NCBI GenBank assembly: GCA_016870395.1 | Contig: VGBT01000012.1 | Span: 1-64,000, forward strand | Direction: 5' to 3' | DNA length: 64,000 nt | From: Actinomycetota bacterium | GTDB lineage: Bacteria > Actinomycetota > Acidimicrobiia > IMCC26256 > JAENVU01 | Shown: positions 20,190 to 30,546 of the stretch, one piece after another | Numbering within the stretch: position 1 is the stretch's first letter | Layout of the letters: each line of letters opens with the position of its first letter | Position numbers and translations under genes: made by a program | Notes under the pieces: generated by a model | What the model saw: the letters and a program-made list of their open reading frames with translations, nothing else | Database searches by the model: none | What the model was told of the DNA's origin: nothing

Positions 20190-23100
20190 ATGTGCGGCAT
20201 CGTGGCGGTCCTCCGCCGCCCCTCCGAGCGCACTCCCCCGGCGCTTCCGGAGCTCCTTGCCGAGCTCCGGCTGGGCACCGGCCACCTGCGAGCAGACCTC
20301 GACGGCATCGCCCTCGAGGCCGCCGCTTCCCACCTGGAGTCCGTCGACGCGGCCCTGCGCGGCGTGCCGGGGATCGTCGCGCTGCTCGACGACCCCGAAG
20401 GCGTGGGCGCCCTCGCCGCGGAACTCGAAGAGCAGCTGCGCCTGCTCGACGCCTTCGAGGCCGGTCTCGACGCCGACGGGCTCGGCCTCGCGCCTGACGA
20501 GCTCGAGGCGGTCAACGCCGCGTTGGTGCGGGTCAAGGACGCGCACTGGGCGGTCGAGCGCGACCGACTGCGCAACGCTCGTGCCGTCGGCGAGCTCGCC
20601 GTGGGACTGCGCTCCCCCGGCGCGATCGAAGGCTTCGCGTCGATCCAGGTCGCGCTCGCGTCGATCGACCGGCTCGAGGTGCGGGGTCGCGACTCGGCGG
20701 GAGTGCAGGTGCTGGTCCAGGGCCATGGGCTCGACCTCGACGATCCTGTGATCGCGGCCGAGCTCACGCGCCGCGTCGAGGATCGCCAGCTGCGTTCGGG
20801 TGCAATGCGAGTACCGGCCCCCGGTTGCGTGGCGTTCGTCTACAAGGCCGCGGCCGAGATCGGCGAGCTCGGCGACAACGTCGCGGCCTTGCGACGAGCG
20901 GTCACTGGCGACGCGCTGCTTCATCGCGCGCTAACGGGCGAAGGCGCGCGCGTCACCGTGCTCGGTCACACGCGATGGGCGAGCGTCGGCATCATCTCGG
21001 AGGCCAACGCGCACCCGCTCGACCAGCGCGAGGGGGAGCCCGCTACCGGCGGGGCCGCGGGCCCGCACGTGGCAGCGGCCCTCAACGGCGACGTCGACAA
21101 CTTCGCCGACCTCGTCGCGCTCAACGGGCTCGCTCTCCCGCCCGAAGTGACTACCGACGCGAAGGTGATCCCGGTGCTGGTGGCACGCGGCATCGCGGCC
21201 GGCCAGGAACCGCTCGAGGCGTTCCGAACCACGGTCGCGAGCTTCGAGGGATCGGTGGCGATCGGTGCGCAGAGCGCGGCCGAGCCCGAGCGTGTCCTGC
21301 TCGCCTTGCGCGGGAGCGGTCAGGCCCTCTACGTCGGGCTCGCGCAGGACTGCTTCGTCGTCGCATCGGAGCCCTACGGCCTCGTCGAGGAGACCGGCCG
21401 CTACCTGCGCCTCGACGGTGAGATGCCCGGGAACCCCGACAACCCCGGCGGAAGCCGCGGCCAGGTCGTCGCGCTCGATGCGTCCCGGGCCGGGAGCGTC
21501 GACGGGATCGAGCGGCTGGCCTACGACGGCACCCACCTGCCCGTGGGCATCGACGAGATCGCCGAAGCACAGATCACGACCCGCGACATCGACCGCGGCA
21601 CCGCAGCGCACTTCCTCCTCAAGGAGATCACCGAGGCGCCGGCATCGTTCCGCAAGACGCTGCGAGGCAAGCTGGTGGAGCGAGCCGACGTCCTGACCGT
21701 CGAGCTCGGGCGCGACACGCTGCCCGACACGCTGCGCGTCCGCCTGCGCGACGGGTCGGTCCGCCAGGTCGTGGTCGTGGGTCAGGGCACTGCCGCGGTG
21801 GCCGGCCAGAGCCTCGTCGCGGCACTGCGCGACGCGCTGGGGGTGCAGAGCAGGGTCCAGGTCGACGCCATGCTCGCCACCGAGCTGTCCGGGTTCCGGC
21901 TCGCAGGCGACATGTCGGACACGCTCGTCGTGGCCATCAGTCAGAGCGGTACTACGACCGACACGAACCGCACGGTCGACCTCGCGCGCGCCCGTGGTGC
22001 TGCGGTCATCTCGATTGTGAACCGCCGCAACAGCGACCTCGTCGATCGCAGCGACGGCGTGCTCTACACGTCAGATGGGCGCGACGTCGAGATGAGTGTC
22101 GCGTCCACCAAGGCGTTCTACGCGCAGGTCGCGGCCGGGTTCCTGCTCGCGTTCGCCCTCGCCGACGAGGTCGGGGCTCCGGTCGGGGATGAGCGGGACG
22201 AGCTGCTGCGTGCCTTGCGGGAGCTGCCCGACGCGATGGCCGCGGTGCTCGACCGACGCCCGGAGATCGCCATGGCGGCTCACCGACTCGCACCCTCTCG
22301 GCGGTACTGGGCCGTCGTCGGCAACGGTCGCAACCGCATCGCCGCGCAGGAGATCCGGATCAAGTGCTCGGAGCTCTGCTACAAGTCGATCGCCTGCGAC
22401 GGTACGGAGGACAAGAAGCACATCGACCTCTCGGCCGAGCCTCTGGTGCTGGTCTGCGCAGCGGGGCTCTCCGGATCCAACGCCGACGACGTGGCCAAGG
22501 AGCTCGCCATCTACCGCGCCCACAAGGCCGCGCCGGTCGCGATCGCGTCCGAGGGCGACCGACGCTTCGCTGCTGCACTCGACGTGCTCCGGGTTCCGGC
22601 GGTGCATCCCGAGCTGGCGTTCGTGCTCAGCGCGATGGCCGGCCACTTGTTCGGCTACGAGGCCGCGCTCGCGATCGACGCGTCGGCGCGTCCACTCCGT
22701 GAAGCGCGGGCTGCGATCGAGGCGGTCGCCATCGCCGACGACGACCCCGTGGTACGGCTGCAACGACTGCCTGCCGACCTCGAGGCGCCGACCGCCCGTT
22801 TCTTCGACGGCCTGCGCACCGGTGCCTACGACGGCACGCTCGAGGCTGCGACCGCGGTGCGGCTCGCGTCGCTGCTCCGGTACGCGACCGGCGTGCTGCC
22901 GCTCGACGCGTACGCGATCGAGTACGGCAAAGTCGGCACGCCGGGAACCGTCGTCGAGGATCTCACGGCCGCGCTCACCTCGGGTATCGAGGCGCTCACG
23001 CGACCGGTCGACGCCATCAAGCACCAGGCGAAGACGGTGACGGTCGGCATCTCCAGGTCTGACGAGACGCTGTTGCAGTCGCGCCTGGTGCGTGAGGTGC

Positions 23101-23636
23101 TCGCCGCGGGGGCTTCTCGTGACGAGCTGAGCTACCGAGTGCTGCGCACGCTCGTCGACCTCGACGCCGCCGTCGACGAGGTCGTCGGGTTCACCCGCTA
23201 CCGGATCGACGGTGATCCGACGCGCGACGACGCGACGATCTCGGTGGTCGACCGTGGCGGGCTCGGGGCCCGGCTGCGCTCGCGCACCGACGACAACCCC
23301 GCGCTGCGCGGTACGAAACAGACGGTCGCGGCCGAGCGCGAGGTCTTCGTCACTCGCGGCCGGGTGGACGGCCGGACGGTCGCGATCGTCCCCGAGGTGA
23401 AGGGCGCGCAGACCGTGGGTCTCGTGCTGCTACATCTCGAGCTGCGCGACCACCTCAGCCCTGACGTTGCTCGTGGCGTGCTCTCCGGCTACCGGCACCG
23501 TTACACCGCGCTGCGCGGCGCGGTTACCGAGACGGAACCGGCCTTCGACGACGCGTTGCTCGTGGAAATTCCCGTCGCCGACCTGCTCACGCTGCCCATC
23601 GGCCCCCTTGCCGACTGGTGGCGCGCCCGCGCGTGA
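20190..23636 (+). CDS. Very large GlmS-like protein: glutamine amidotransferase plus SIS domains with internal insertion and C-terminal extension (1148 aa)
   Basis: MCGIVAVL N-terminus; RGRDSAGVQVLV; LGHTRWASVGIISEANAHPL; VVAISQSGTTTDTNRTVDLARARGAAVISIVN; VASTKAFYAQ. Confidence 0.85.
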   Translation: MCGIVAVLRRPSERTPPALPELLAELRLGTGHLRADLDGIALEAAASHLESVDAALRGVPGIVALLDDPEGVGALAAELEEQLRLLDAFEAGLDADGLGLAPDELEAVNAALVRVKDAHWAVERDRLRNARAVGELAVGLRSPGAIEGFASIQVALASIDRLEVRGRDSAGVQVLVQGHGLDLDDPVIAAELTRRVEDRQLRSGAMRVPAPGCVAFVYKAAAEIGELGDNVAALRRAVTGDALLHRALTGEGARVTVLGHTRWASVGIISEANAHPLDQREGEPATGGAAGPHVAAALNGDVDNFADLVALNGLALPPEVTTDAKVIPVLVARGIAAGQEPLEAFRTTVASFEGSVAIGAQSAAEPERVLLALRGSGQALYVGLAQDCFVVASEPYGLVEETGRYLRLDGEMPGNPDNPGGSRGQVVALDASRAGSVDGIERLAYDGTHLPVGIDEIAEAQITTRDIDRGTAAHFLLKEITEAPASFRKTLRGKLVERADVLTVELGRDTLPDTLRVRLRDGSVRQVVVVGQGTAAVAGQSLVAALRDALGVQSRVQVDAMLATELSGFRLAGDMSDTLVVAISQSGTTTDTNRTVDLARARGAAVISIVNRRNSDLVDRSDGVLYTSDGRDVEMSVASTKAFYAQVAAGFLLAFALADEVGAPVGDERDELLRALRELPDAMAAVLDRRPEIAMAAHRLAPSRRYWAVVGNGRNRIAAQEIRIKCSELCYKSIACDGTEDKKHIDLSAEPLVLVCAAGLSGSNADDVAKELAIYRAHKAAPVAIASEGDRRFAAALDVLRVPAVHPELAFVLSAMAGHLFGYEAALAIDASARPLREARAAIEAVAIADDDPVVRLQRLPADLEAPTARFFDGLRTGAYDGTLEAATAVRLASLLRYATGVLPLDAYAIEYGKVGTPGTVVEDLTAALTSGIEALTRPVDAIKHQAKTVTVGISRSDETLLQSRLVREVLAAGASRDELSYRVLRTLVDLDAAVDEVVGFTRYRIDGDPTRDDATISVVDRGGLGARLRSRTDDNPALRGTKQTVAAEREVFVTRGRVDGRTVAIVPEVKGAQTVGLVLLHLELRDHLSPDVARGVLSGYRHRYTALRGAVTETEPAFDDALLVEIPVADLLTLPIGPLADWWRARA

Positions 23637-23718
23637 AGGGTGACCGAAGCCGAGGGTCAGCGCCGCAAGGATGGTGCGGCGTCCGCGGCGGGGCCCGAGC
23701 GGCCTGCGACGGAGCCGC

Positions 23719-24120
23719 ATGAGCGGGGTAGTCGGGTTGGGTGCCGACCTCGTCGAGGTCGATCGGTTCCGGCTCGCGCTCGGTCGGCGCCCTCGTATCG
23801 CCGAGCGGCTCTTCAGTGACGTCGAGCGCGTGTACGCGGCCCGGTTCCGCGAGCCGGCTTCACACCTCGCGGCGCGCTTCGGAGCCAAGGAAGCAGTGAT
23901 GAAGGCGCTCGGCGTCGGCCTCTGGAAGTTCGCGATGCGCGATGTCGAGGTAGGTCGGCTCCCGAGTGGCCAGCCCGAGCTCGTGTTGCACGGGAAGGCT
24001 GCGGAGCTGGCGGCCGCGCGAGGGGTTACCGCCTGGCGCCTCACGCTCGCGCACACTGACACCATGGCAATGGCCGTGGCGGTGGCACTCGGGCCCGGGC
24101 GGGTCGGGGACCACCCGTGA
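23719..24120 (+). CDS. acpS: Holo-[acyl-carrier-protein] synthase
   Basis: GVVGLGADLVEVDRFRLALGRRPRIAERLFSDVERVYAARF...ARFGAKEAVMKALGVG. Confidence 0.92.
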   Translation: MSGVVGLGADLVEVDRFRLALGRRPRIAERLFSDVERVYAARFREPASHLAARFGAKEAVMKALGVGLWKFAMRDVEVGRLPSGQPELVLHGKAAELAAARGVTAWRLTLAHTDTMAMAVAVALGPGRVGDHP

Positions 24121-25556
24121 GGGCGGTGCTGACGCCTGCCGAGATGGGCGAGGCCGACCGGCGGGCGATCGTGGCGGGGGCTCCGATCGAGGTGCTCATG
24201 GAGCGTGCGGGGCGAGCGGTGGCCCGGGAGGTCCGCCGGGTGCTCGGCGGGACGTACGGCCGGCGGGTCGTGGTTCTCTGCGGTGAGGGCAACAACGGCG
24301 GTGACGGCCTCGTAGCGGCCCGCGTCCTGCGTGCATGGGGTGCACGCGTCGACGTTTTCGAGCTCGCCCACGGCGTCGAGGGACTCCCGCGCGCGCTGAC
24401 GCGTGCCGACGCGGTGATCGACGCGATGTTCGGCACCGGTTTGCGGCGTCCGCTCACGGGGAATGCCGCATCCGCGGCCGAGGCCGTCGCGGGGTCATCG
24501 GTGCTCGTCGTCGCGGTCGACATCCCGTCCGGGGTCGACGGAGGAACTGGAGCCGTGACCGGCTCGGCGATCGAGGCGGACCGCACCGTGACGTTCGCCG
24601 CAGAGAAGCCCGGGCTCCTGTTCGAGCCGGGTCGGTCGCTCGCGGGCGTGGTGACGGTGGCCGACATCGGGATCGACGTCGGCACACCCGCGCTCGGCGT
24701 GACCGAGGAGCGCGATGTGCGCGCCTGGCTGCCGCGCCGGTCGCCCGACGCGCACAAGTGGTCGGTCGGTGGGCTCATGGTGGTGGGCGGCCACACGGGA
24801 ATGACGGGCGCTCCGATGCTCGCGAGCCACGCGGCGATGCGGGCCGGCGCGGGCATCGTGTGGTGCAGCCTCGCCGGCGCCGCTGCGGCCGCGTCGGCGC
24901 CGGGCAGCGAGGTGATCACGAAAGCGCTGCCGGTCACTCCCGACGGTGCTCTCGACGTTGGCGCGGCTGCGGTGGTGCTCGCCGATCTCGCCCGGTTCCG
25001 GGCACTCGTCCTCGGGCCGGGGCTCGGACGCGCGGAGTCGACGGCACGCGTCGTCGTTGACATCGCGACGGAAGCCCCGGTGCCGCTCGTGCTCGACGCG
25101 GATGGCTGCAACGCGCTGGCTGGTGAGGTGGAGCTGCTGCGTGGCCGACCGGGTCCGACGGTGCTCACGCCGCACGACGGTGAGTACGCCCGTCTCGTCG
25201 GCGCACCGCCGGGAGTCGACCGGATCGCCGCGGCACGGACCCTGGCGGGTGTCGCTCACGCGGTCGTGCTCCTCAAGGGGCCGACCACGGTGGTGGCCGA
25301 GCCCGACGGTGGTCGCGTGGCCTGCAATCCCACGGGTGGACCGTGGCTCGCGACCGCGGGGACCGGCGATGTGCTCTCGGGGCTGGTGGGGGCGTTCCTT
25401 GCCCGCAGCGTCGGCGCGTTCGAGGCTGCGGCCGCCGCGGCCTGGGTCCATGGCCGCGCAGCAGACGTGGCCGGGCATACTGGGCTGGTCGCCGGCGACC
25501 TGGTCGCCGCCATCCCTACCGTCCTGCGCGAGCCGCGGGAGCAGCTGGAGGACTGA
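24117..25556 (+). CDS. nnr: Bifunctional NAD(P)H-hydrate epimerase / ADP-dependent dehydratase
   Basis: VVVLCGEGNNGGDGLVAARVLRAWG...GPTVLTPHDGEYARLVG...WLATAGTGDVLSGLVGAFLA. Confidence 0.92.
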   Translation: MRAVLTPAEMGEADRRAIVAGAPIEVLMERAGRAVAREVRRVLGGTYGRRVVVLCGEGNNGGDGLVAARVLRAWGARVDVFELAHGVEGLPRALTRADAVIDAMFGTGLRRPLTGNAASAAEAVAGSSVLVVAVDIPSGVDGGTGAVTGSAIEADRTVTFAAEKPGLLFEPGRSLAGVVTVADIGIDVGTPALGVTEERDVRAWLPRRSPDAHKWSVGGLMVVGGHTGMTGAPMLASHAAMRAGAGIVWCSLAGAAAAASAPGSEVITKALPVTPDGALDVGAAAVVLADLARFRALVLGPGLGRAESTARVVVDIATEAPVPLVLDADGCNALAGEVELLRGRPGPTVLTPHDGEYARLVGAPPGVDRIAAARTLAGVAHAVVLLKGPTTVVAEPDGGRVACNPTGGPWLATAGTGDVLSGLVGAFLARSVGAFEAAAAAAWVHGRAADVAGHTGLVAGDLVAAIPTVLREPREQLED

Positions 25557-26026
25557 TGCCGGAGCAGACCCTTGTCACCGAGGTGATGACCACTGACGTG
25601 GTGACGTTGCGCCCCGACCAGAGTCCCGCCGAGGTCGCCGACGTGTTCGCGGAGCACGGCATCGGCGCGGCGCCGGTGGTCGACGACGCGGGCAACGTGA
25701 TCGGGCTGCTTCGCGACGAGGACCTGCTCGTCACCGAGGCCCGCCTCCATGTGCCGACCACGATCGCGATCCTCCCGGGCGTCGAGTTCACCTTCCCGGG
25801 TGACATCCGTCGTTACGACGAGGAGCTCAAGCGCGCGGCGGCGTCGACCGCTGCCGACCTCATGGAACGCGACTACCCGAAGGTGCGTCCCGACGCGACG
25901 ATCGAGGACCTCGCGACGCTGATGCACGAGCGCGACGTCACGCACGTCGTCGTGCAGGACGACGGCGTTGCGGTCGGGATTGTGGCGCGTGGTGATCTGG
26001 TCCGCTTCCTCGCGAGGAGCACGTGA
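25556..26026 (+). CDS. CBS domain protein
   Basis: VTEVMTTDVVTLRPDQSPAEVADVFAEHGIGAAPVVDDAGNVIGLLRDEDLL... two CBS repeats. Confidence 0.88.
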   Translation: MPEQTLVTEVMTTDVVTLRPDQSPAEVADVFAEHGIGAAPVVDDAGNVIGLLRDEDLLVTEARLHVPTTIAILPGVEFTFPGDIRRYDEELKRAAASTAADLMERDYPKVRPDATIEDLATLMHERDVTHVVVQDDGVAVGIVARGDLVRFLARST

Positions 26027-27180
26027 CCGCGAGCTTCCCGGAACAGCAGCCGGCGTCCCGGCGCATCCGCCCCACGTGGGTGGAGGTGGACCTCGGCGCG
26101 ATCCGCGAAAACGTCGTGGAGCTCGCTCGGATCGCGGCGCCCGCCCGGTTGCTCACTGTCGTGAAGGCCGACGGCTACGGGCACGGCGCGGTGCCAGTAG
26201 CCCGCGCCGCGCTCGACGCCGGAGCGTGGGGCCTCGGTGTCGCACTCGTGGAGGAGGGCACCACACTGCGCGCGGCGGGGATCGACGCTCCCGTCCTGGT
26301 GCTCTCCGAGCCACCTCCGGCAGCCGCACCGGTGGTGGTGAGCGCGGGCCTGACGCCCACCGTGTACACGACCGGCGGCATCGACGCGTTGGCGAAGGCC
26401 GTCGCCGACGCGGGCGCGGGGCCATTCGAGGTGCACCTGAAGGTCGACACCGGGATGCACCGCGTGGGTGCGGCCCCCGGCGAGGCGCTGGCACTGGCCC
26501 GCCGGGTCGCCGAACACGCAGAGCTGCGCCTCGACGCGCTCTGGACGCATCTCGCCATTGCCGACGAGTCCGATGATCCGTACACACATGCACAGCTCGC
26601 TCGCTTCGACGCGGTGTTGGCCGCGCTCGACGAGGCCGGGTTGCGGCCACCCCTCGTGCACGCGGCGAACTCTGCCGGTCTGCTGGCCTTCCCGGAGTCT
26701 CGTCGCGACCTCGTGCGCGCAGGGATCGCCGCCTACGGCATTCCCCCGGCGCCCGCCATGAGCGAGTGCGCACGGCTCCGCCCCGCCCTCTCGCTCAAGG
26801 CGCGGGTCACGCACGTGAAGGAGCTGCCGGCGGGGGCGCGTCTGTCCTACGGCCTGCGGTACTCGCTGACCACGCCCTCGTGGATCGCCACCGTCCCCAT
26901 CGGCTATGCCGACGGGGTTCCGCGGCGCCTTGCGGCCGCAGGAGGTGAGGTGCTGCTGCGCGGGCGGCGTCGGCGGATCGCCGGGACGATCACAATGGAC
27001 CAGCTCATGGTCGACATGGGCGGCGACCCCGTGGCGGTAGGTGACGAGGTGGTGCTCATCGGCCGGCAGGACGGCGAGTGTGTGACTGCCGAGGAGTGGG
27101 CGGAACGCCTCGACACGATCGCCTACGAGATCGTGTGCGGCATCGGAGGCCGGGTACCGCGGACGTATCTCGATGGCTAG
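26023..27180 (+). CDS. alr: Alanine racemase
   Basis: RPTWVEVDLGAIRENVVELARIAAPARLLTVVKADGYGHGAVPVARAAL...RAGIAAYGIPP. Confidence 0.94.
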   Translation: MTASFPEQQPASRRIRPTWVEVDLGAIRENVVELARIAAPARLLTVVKADGYGHGAVPVARAALDAGAWGLGVALVEEGTTLRAAGIDAPVLVLSEPPPAAAPVVVSAGLTPTVYTTGGIDALAKAVADAGAGPFEVHLKVDTGMHRVGAAPGEALALARRVAEHAELRLDALWTHLAIADESDDPYTHAQLARFDAVLAALDEAGLRPPLVHAANSAGLLAFPESRRDLVRAGIAAYGIPPAPAMSECARLRPALSLKARVTHVKELPAGARLSYGLRYSLTTPSWIATVPIGYADGVPRRLAAAGGEVLLRGRRRRIAGTITMDQLMVDMGGDPVAVGDEVVLIGRQDGECVTAEEWAERLDTIAYEIVCGIGGRVPRTYLDG

Positions 27181-28201
27181 GGGTCTCGTGCGCGGTCTCG
27201 GCGTCGCGGCCGGTGTCGGCGCGGTCGCGGCCGGTGCCGTGTTCGCGGCCCAGCGGGCGGTCGCGCGTCGCGGGAGGGTTCGCCCCGATCCCGACGCCGG
27301 TACGGCGCTGCTCCCGCGCTTCGACCGCGAACATCGGCTGGTCAGTCACGACGGTGGTGTGATCAACGTGATCGAGCGCGGCCAGGGCCCGCCGATCCTC
27401 TTCTCGCACGGAGTGACCCTCTCGGCGCGCACGTGGGTCAAGCAGATGGAGGTGCTACCCGCGCTCGGCTTCCGCGTGCTGGCGTTCGACCATCGCGGCC
27501 ACGGCGCCTCCATTGTGGGCGAGCACGGGTACACGCTCGACACCCTCGCCTGGGACGTGCGGACCGTGCTCGAGGGCCTCGATCTGCGCGACGCGGTCGT
27601 GGTCGGTCACTCGTTGGGCGGGGTGGCGACGCAGTCCTTCTGCGTCCGCTTCCCTGAGGTCGCCGCCGAGCGCGTCGCCGGCGTCGTGCTGCTCTCGACG
27701 CTGGCGCGGACGCCGCTCGCCGCGAGCCGCCGGTGGGCGTGGTTCCTCGATCGGATCGGTGAGCGGCTCCCCGACGCGTCCGGCGTGCTCGCGGCGCGCG
27801 ACCTCGGCTTCGCGATCACCCGTTTCGGCTTCGGCCGGTCACCGGCACCGAGTCACGTGGAGATGACCCGCGAAATGATCCTCGCCTGCGATCCGCAGAC
27901 GCGGCGTGCCGCACCGGGGTCGCTCATCGGTCTCGATTTGATCCCGGAGCTCGTGCACGTGCGCGTCCCCACGCTCGTGATCGTAGGAACGGCAGATCTT
28001 CTGACCCCTCCGGCGGAGAGCCGCCGGATCGCGCGCGCGATCCCCGGAGCCCGGCTCGAGCTCGTCGAGGGTGCCGGCCACATGGTGATGCTCGAACGCG
28101 CTGAGGTCCTCGACGAGCTCGTGGCCGACTTCGCCCGCTCCGTGCGGCAGGCGCCTGTCGAGACCGCCACCGGAAGCGCCGCGTCGCCGCGGCCGTCGTA
28201 G
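27173..28201 (+). CDS. Alpha/beta hydrolase
   Basis: [39 protein letters not shown]...[15 protein letters not shown]. Confidence 0.85.
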   Translation: MARGLVRGLGVAAGVGAVAAGAVFAAQRAVARRGRVRPDPDAGTALLPRFDREHRLVSHDGGVINVIERGQGPPILFSHGVTLSARTWVKQMEVLPALGFRVLAFDHRGHGASIVGEHGYTLDTLAWDVRTVLEGLDLRDAVVVGHSLGGVATQSFCVRFPEVAAERVAGVVLLSTLARTPLAASRRWAWFLDRIGERLPDASGVLAARDLGFAITRFGFGRSPAPSHVEMTREMILACDPQTRRAAPGSLIGLDLIPELVHVRVPTLVIVGTADLLTPPAESRRIARAIPGARLELVEGAGHMVMLERAEVLDELVADFARSVRQAPVETATGSAASPRPS

Positions 28202-28810
28202 ATGGCCTTCGTCCCCGCCGCGGGGCCGTTCGCGTCGTTCGATACGTTGCGGGCCGAGGCCCTCGGCTGCACGCGCTGCGCGCTGTCGGCGACGCGCTCG
28301 CAGGTCGTGTTCGGCGTCGGTGACGAGCAGGCCCGGCTGATGTTCGTCGGCGAGGCTCCGGGAGAGCAGGAGGACAGCCGGGGTGAGCCGTTCGTCGGGC
28401 GCGCCGGGACGTTGCTGACCCGCTGCATCGAGGAGATCGGCCTCAGTCGCAAGGAGGTCTACATCGCGAACGTCGTGAAGTGTCGCCCGCCCAACAACCG
28501 CGACCCGTTGCCCGCCGAGATCGAAGCCTGCCGCCCGTTCCTCGCGGCGCAGGTCGCCTTCATCCGGCCGGTGGTCGTGGTGACCCTCGGGAACTTCGCG
28601 ACGAAGCTGCTGCTCGCGACGAAGGAGGGGATCACCCGTCTGCGTGGCCGCGAGGTCCCGTTCGGCGACGACGGCGCGGTCCTGATCCCGATGCTGCACC
28701 CGGCCGCGGTATTGCGAAACGGTGGGAAGGCGCTGGCCGAGACTCGAGCTGACTTCGTGGTGGCCAAGCGCGCGCTCGACCGGCAGGCGTACCGACCGGC
28801 GGCGTCCTGA
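28202..28810 (+). CDS. Uracil-DNA glycosylase, family 4-like
   Basis: [82 protein letters not shown]. Confidence 0.9.
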   Translation: MAFVPAAGPFASFDTLRAEALGCTRCALSATRSQVVFGVGDEQARLMFVGEAPGEQEDSRGEPFVGRAGTLLTRCIEEIGLSRKEVYIANVVKCRPPNNRDPLPAEIEACRPFLAAQVAFIRPVVVVTLGNFATKLLLATKEGITRLRGREVPFGDDGAVLIPMLHPAAVLRNGGKALAETRADFVVAKRALDRQAYRPAAS

Positions 28811-29301
28811 TGGAGGTCTGCACCCGTGGGGAGCGCGAGACCCGGGCCCTGGGAGAGGCGATCGGGGCACTCGCGGCACCCGGAGACGTGATCGTGCTCG
28901 CGGGCGACCTCGGGGCTGGCAAGACGGTGGTGGCCAAGGGCATCGCGGCCGGACTGGGCGTCACCGAGCCGGTCGTGAGCCCGACGTTCACGATCGTGCG
29001 CGAGTACGAGGGTCGATGCCCGGTGCGTCACCTCGACGTGTACCGGCTCGACTCGTTGCAGGAGCTCATGGAGATCGGTCTCGACGAGCTGATCGACGAC
29101 CGCGGCGTCACCCTGGTCGAGTGGGGCGACGCCGTCGGCGCGCTGCTCCCCGCCGACCGACTCGAGGTGCGACTCGAGGTGCTCCCGCCCGAGGAAGCCG
29201 ACGACGAGACGCGCGTCGTGACGATCTGCGGCCTCGGCCCGCGGTGGTTGGCGCGCTCGGCTGCGCTTGCCGCGGCGGTGGCGCCGTTCGGGGGGCGTTG
29301 A
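28810..29301 (+). CDS. tsaE: tRNA t6A biosynthesis ATPase TsaE
   Basis: VIVLAGDLGAGKTVVAKGIAAGLGVTEPVVSPTFTIVREYEGRCPVRHLDVYRL. Confidence 0.92.
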   Translation: MEVCTRGERETRALGEAIGALAAPGDVIVLAGDLGAGKTVVAKGIAAGLGVTEPVVSPTFTIVREYEGRCPVRHLDVYRLDSLQELMEIGLDELIDDRGVTLVEWGDAVGALLPADRLEVRLEVLPPEEADDETRVVTICGLGPRWLARSAALAAAVAPFGGR

Positions 29302-29302
29302 A

Positions 29303-29998
29303 TTGCAGCTGCTCGCGATCGACACCGCGACGCCAAGGGTCGGGGTTGCGCTCGGTCGGGACGGGCGCGCGGTCGGCGAGGTCGCGCTCATCGGTGAGCG
29401 GCGCCACGCCGAGCAGCTCGTGCCGGCGATCGAGTACCTGTGTCGTGAGGCGGGCATCGGGCTGCGTTCCCTCGCGGCGGTTGCGGTCGGCCTCGGCCCG
29501 GGCCTGTTCACCGGTCTGCGGGTCGGGATCACCACCGCGCGGACGATCGCGCAGGCGCTGAGCATCCCGGTCGTGGGGGTGCCGAGCCTTGACCTCGTTG
29601 CCTACCCGCTGCGCCACACCGACCGGCTGGTCGTCGTGGTCGCCGACGCCCGCCGTCACGAGGTGTTTTACGCCGCGTACCGGCCGGTTCCCGGGGGCGT
29701 CCAGCGGGAGGGCGACTACGCGATCGCGACCCCCGCGGCCGTGGTCTCCGATTTCGACGCGCGCGGGGAGGAGGTGCTGCTCGTGGGGGACGGCGTGCTT
29801 GCCCATTGGGATGTGTTCCTCACGCTCGAGCGGGCCGAGCGGGCCGGGCCCGGCGCGGCGTATCCGAGTGCCGCGGCCCTGATCGAGCTGGCGACGGCGC
29901 GAGTGGAGCGCGAGGAGTTCTGCGCCCCGGCCGACCTCGAGCCGCTGTACCTGCGCCGAAGCGACGCCGAGATCGAGTGGGATCGGCTCGGTCGCTGA
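29303..29998 (+). CDS. tsaB: tRNA t6A biosynthesis protein TsaB
   Basis: LQLLAIDTATPRVGVALGRDG...AVAVGLGPGLFTGLRVGITTARTIAQAL. Confidence 0.9.
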   Translation: MQLLAIDTATPRVGVALGRDGRAVGEVALIGERRHAEQLVPAIEYLCREAGIGLRSLAAVAVGLGPGLFTGLRVGITTARTIAQALSIPVVGVPSLDLVAYPLRHTDRLVVVVADARRHEVFYAAYRPVPGGVQREGDYAIATPAAVVSDFDARGEEVLLVGDGVLAHWDVFLTLERAERAGPGAAYPSAAALIELATARVEREEFCAPADLEPLYLRRSDAEIEWDRLGR

Positions 29999-30546
29999 TG
30001 GCCGCGGAGCCTCGCCCTGTCGCGCTGGCGGTGCACGTCGTGCCGATGCGTCGTCGACACCTGCGTGGCGTGCTGCGCATCGAAGCCCAGGTGTACACGC
30101 GGCCGTGGTCGGCCTCGTTGTTCCTCTCGGAACTCGGGCTGCGCGGTTCGCGCGTGTACGTCGTCGCCCGTGCCGGCCGTGAGGTCGTCGGGTATGCCGG
30201 CCTGATGTTCGCGGTCGACGAGGCCCATGTGACGACGATCGCGGTCGAGCCCCGGTGGCAGCGCCATCAGGTTGCGACCCGGCTGCTGCTCGCGCTTGCT
30301 CGCGAGGCCATCGAGCGAGGTGCGACCGGTCTCACCCTCGAAGTGCGCAAGAGCAACCGCGGGGCGCAGGAGCTGTACCGACGCTTCGGGTTCGAAATTG
30401 CCGGCTTGCGCAAGGGGTACTACGCGGAGAGCAACGAGGACGCGCTCGTGATGTGGGCGAACCGCGTCGACGAGCCCGAGTACTCCGGGCTGCTCGCGTT
30501 GATCGAACGCAGCCTTGCGGACATGGACGGGCGGCCGGCGCGATGA
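29998..30546 (+). CDS. rimI: Ribosomal protein S18-alanine N-acetyltransferase-like GNAT
   Basis: IEAQVYTRPWSASLFLSELG...VAVEPRWQRHQVATRLLLALAREAIERGATGLTLEVRKSNRGAQELYRRFGFE. Confidence 0.9.
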   Translation: MAAEPRPVALAVHVVPMRRRHLRGVLRIEAQVYTRPWSASLFLSELGLRGSRVYVVARAGREVVGYAGLMFAVDEAHVTTIAVEPRWQRHQVATRLLLALAREAIERGATGLTLEVRKSNRGAQELYRRFGFEIAGLRKGYYAESNEDALVMWANRVDEPEYSGLLALIERSLADMDGRPAR

